From positions 1-36,944 of the forward strand of contig JALHQC010000041.1 in assembly GCA_022842165.1 (NCBI GenBank): a stretch of DNA of 36,944 nt. The letters are read 5' to 3'. The translations under genes and the position numbers were made by a program. Position 1 is the first letter of the stretch. Every line of letters begins with the position of its first letter. The DNA comes from a bacterium (GTDB lineage Bacteria > Pseudomonadota > Alphaproteobacteria > Rhizobiales > Aestuariivirgaceae). The notes beneath the pieces were generated by a model. It had not been told where the DNA came from and made no database searches. It saw only the letters and a program-made list of their open reading frames with translations. This document shows positions 36,505-36,944 of this stretch, piece by piece.

Positions 36505-36944
36505 CTATTTGGAGTTCTCGCTGTCCATCTCCTTCAGCGCGATCGGGACGCGAGCCGAGAACCGGGGGCCTGATTCGACGACGGTCGAAATCTCGAACAT
36601 GTCAGCGGTTACTTTCGGCTCCTTATCCTAGGCCGCAGGCATCCGGCGCTCGTATTCTTCGAGATAGGCGTAGAAGGTGCCCGGGCCCATGGCGGCTTTA
36701 CTTTTGTCCCCGACTTGCCAAATACGTCGGCCATGATGGTGACATGACCCTCTTCGTCCTTCACGGCCCTTACCGAAACCGTGCGTCTCGGCATCAGCTG
36801 AGCCCAGGCCACCACCGGCTCCGAAACCTGTAATCGCTCCGGCGCATGTTCCTGAAACCGGACCAGGCCGAACCATACGAAGGGATCGCTGGACTTCGAC
36901 GGCGTAATCTCGATGTCCACATACCATTGCCCGCGGTCGGCATC
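36505..36944 (-). pseudogene. Decayed C-terminal part of a larger gene entering from the right edge
   Basis: On the minus strand the frame starting at the edge reads QWYVDIEITPSKSSDPFVWF then GLVRFQEHAPERLQVSEPVVAWAQLM and continues to VFGKSGTK near 36712. The likely continuation (GPGTFYAYLEEYERRMPAA) is in another frame, so a frameshift lies near 36700-36715. This second frame meets a TAG at 36629-36631 and then continues as plausible protein (KEPKVTADMFEISTVVESG) to a TAG at 36505-36507. One frameshift and one internal stop mark it as a pseudogene. The WYVDIEI/LVRFQEHA pattern recalls the end of large uncharacterised bacterial proteins; I cannot name the family. The plus strand of 36409-36630 is also partly open and remains an alternative. 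Confidence 0.55.

Noticed and set aside
36409-36630. Plus-strand reading with YKIFFWFDGETTIV and a later LEFSLSISFSAIG stretch
   Set aside because: It is interrupted by a TAG and has no start signal; the minus strand joins better with protein-like sequence from the edge, though the choice is not certain.

Overview
The window looks like chromosomal DNA of a GC-rich alphaproteobacterium, probably Hyphomicrobiales (Rhizobiales). I infer this from the high G+C, dense gene packing, RbsABC-type sugar importers, a monomeric NADP isocitrate dehydrogenase, rhizobial-style GC-rich palindromic repeats, and MsrQ, MtnK/MtnA and SRAP genes of alphaproteobacterial type. No rRNA, tRNA, CRISPR array, transposase or phage integrase was seen. 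Functions are read from motifs and family knowledge; no database search was run.

Left part (1-14.5 kb), mostly minus strand. A SAM-dependent methyltransferase is cut by the left edge and is followed by an MsrQ-like haem membrane protein. Next comes a sugar operon read right to left: LacI-type regulator, xylulokinase (xylB), xylose isomerase (xylA, all expected metal ligands present), a sugar phosphate isomerase/epimerase and a Gfo/Idh/MocA oxidoreductase. A LacI-type operator with a central CG lies upstream of the regulator. A divergent esterase is followed by an unusual three-part fusion (alpha/beta hydrolase, flavin reductase, Nudix-like domain) and a complete sugar ABC importer.

Middle (14.5-28.5 kb). 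Methylthioribose kinase (mtnK) faces the importer head to head and converges on mtnA across a palindromic repeat. Then come a 57-residue hydrophilic protein, an SRAP/YedK DNA-protein crosslink protein, an unrecognised protein, and an overlapping pair: an oxalate-CoA-ligase-like acyl-CoA synthetase and a ketopantoate-reductase-family protein. A GAF-PAS-PAS-GGDEF-EAL protein is followed by a membrane protein whose GGDEF domain has lost its catalytic signature but kept the inhibitory c-di-GMP site. A fumarylpyruvate-hydrolase-like enzyme and isocitrate dehydrogenase close this part.

Right part (28.5-36.9 kb), the accessory region. It starts with an AraC-family remnant, two small ORFs and an EamA transporter. 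It continues with a BTAD/TolB-like/TPR regulator, a divergently transcribed 117-residue protein, a YcaO-domain enzyme, an animal-type haem peroxidase without a signal peptide, and a small Tat-exported protein. This locus resembles a peptide- or protein-modification system with no standard YcaO partner visible and is the best candidate for something undescribed. A decayed gene with a frameshift and an internal stop lies at the right edge.
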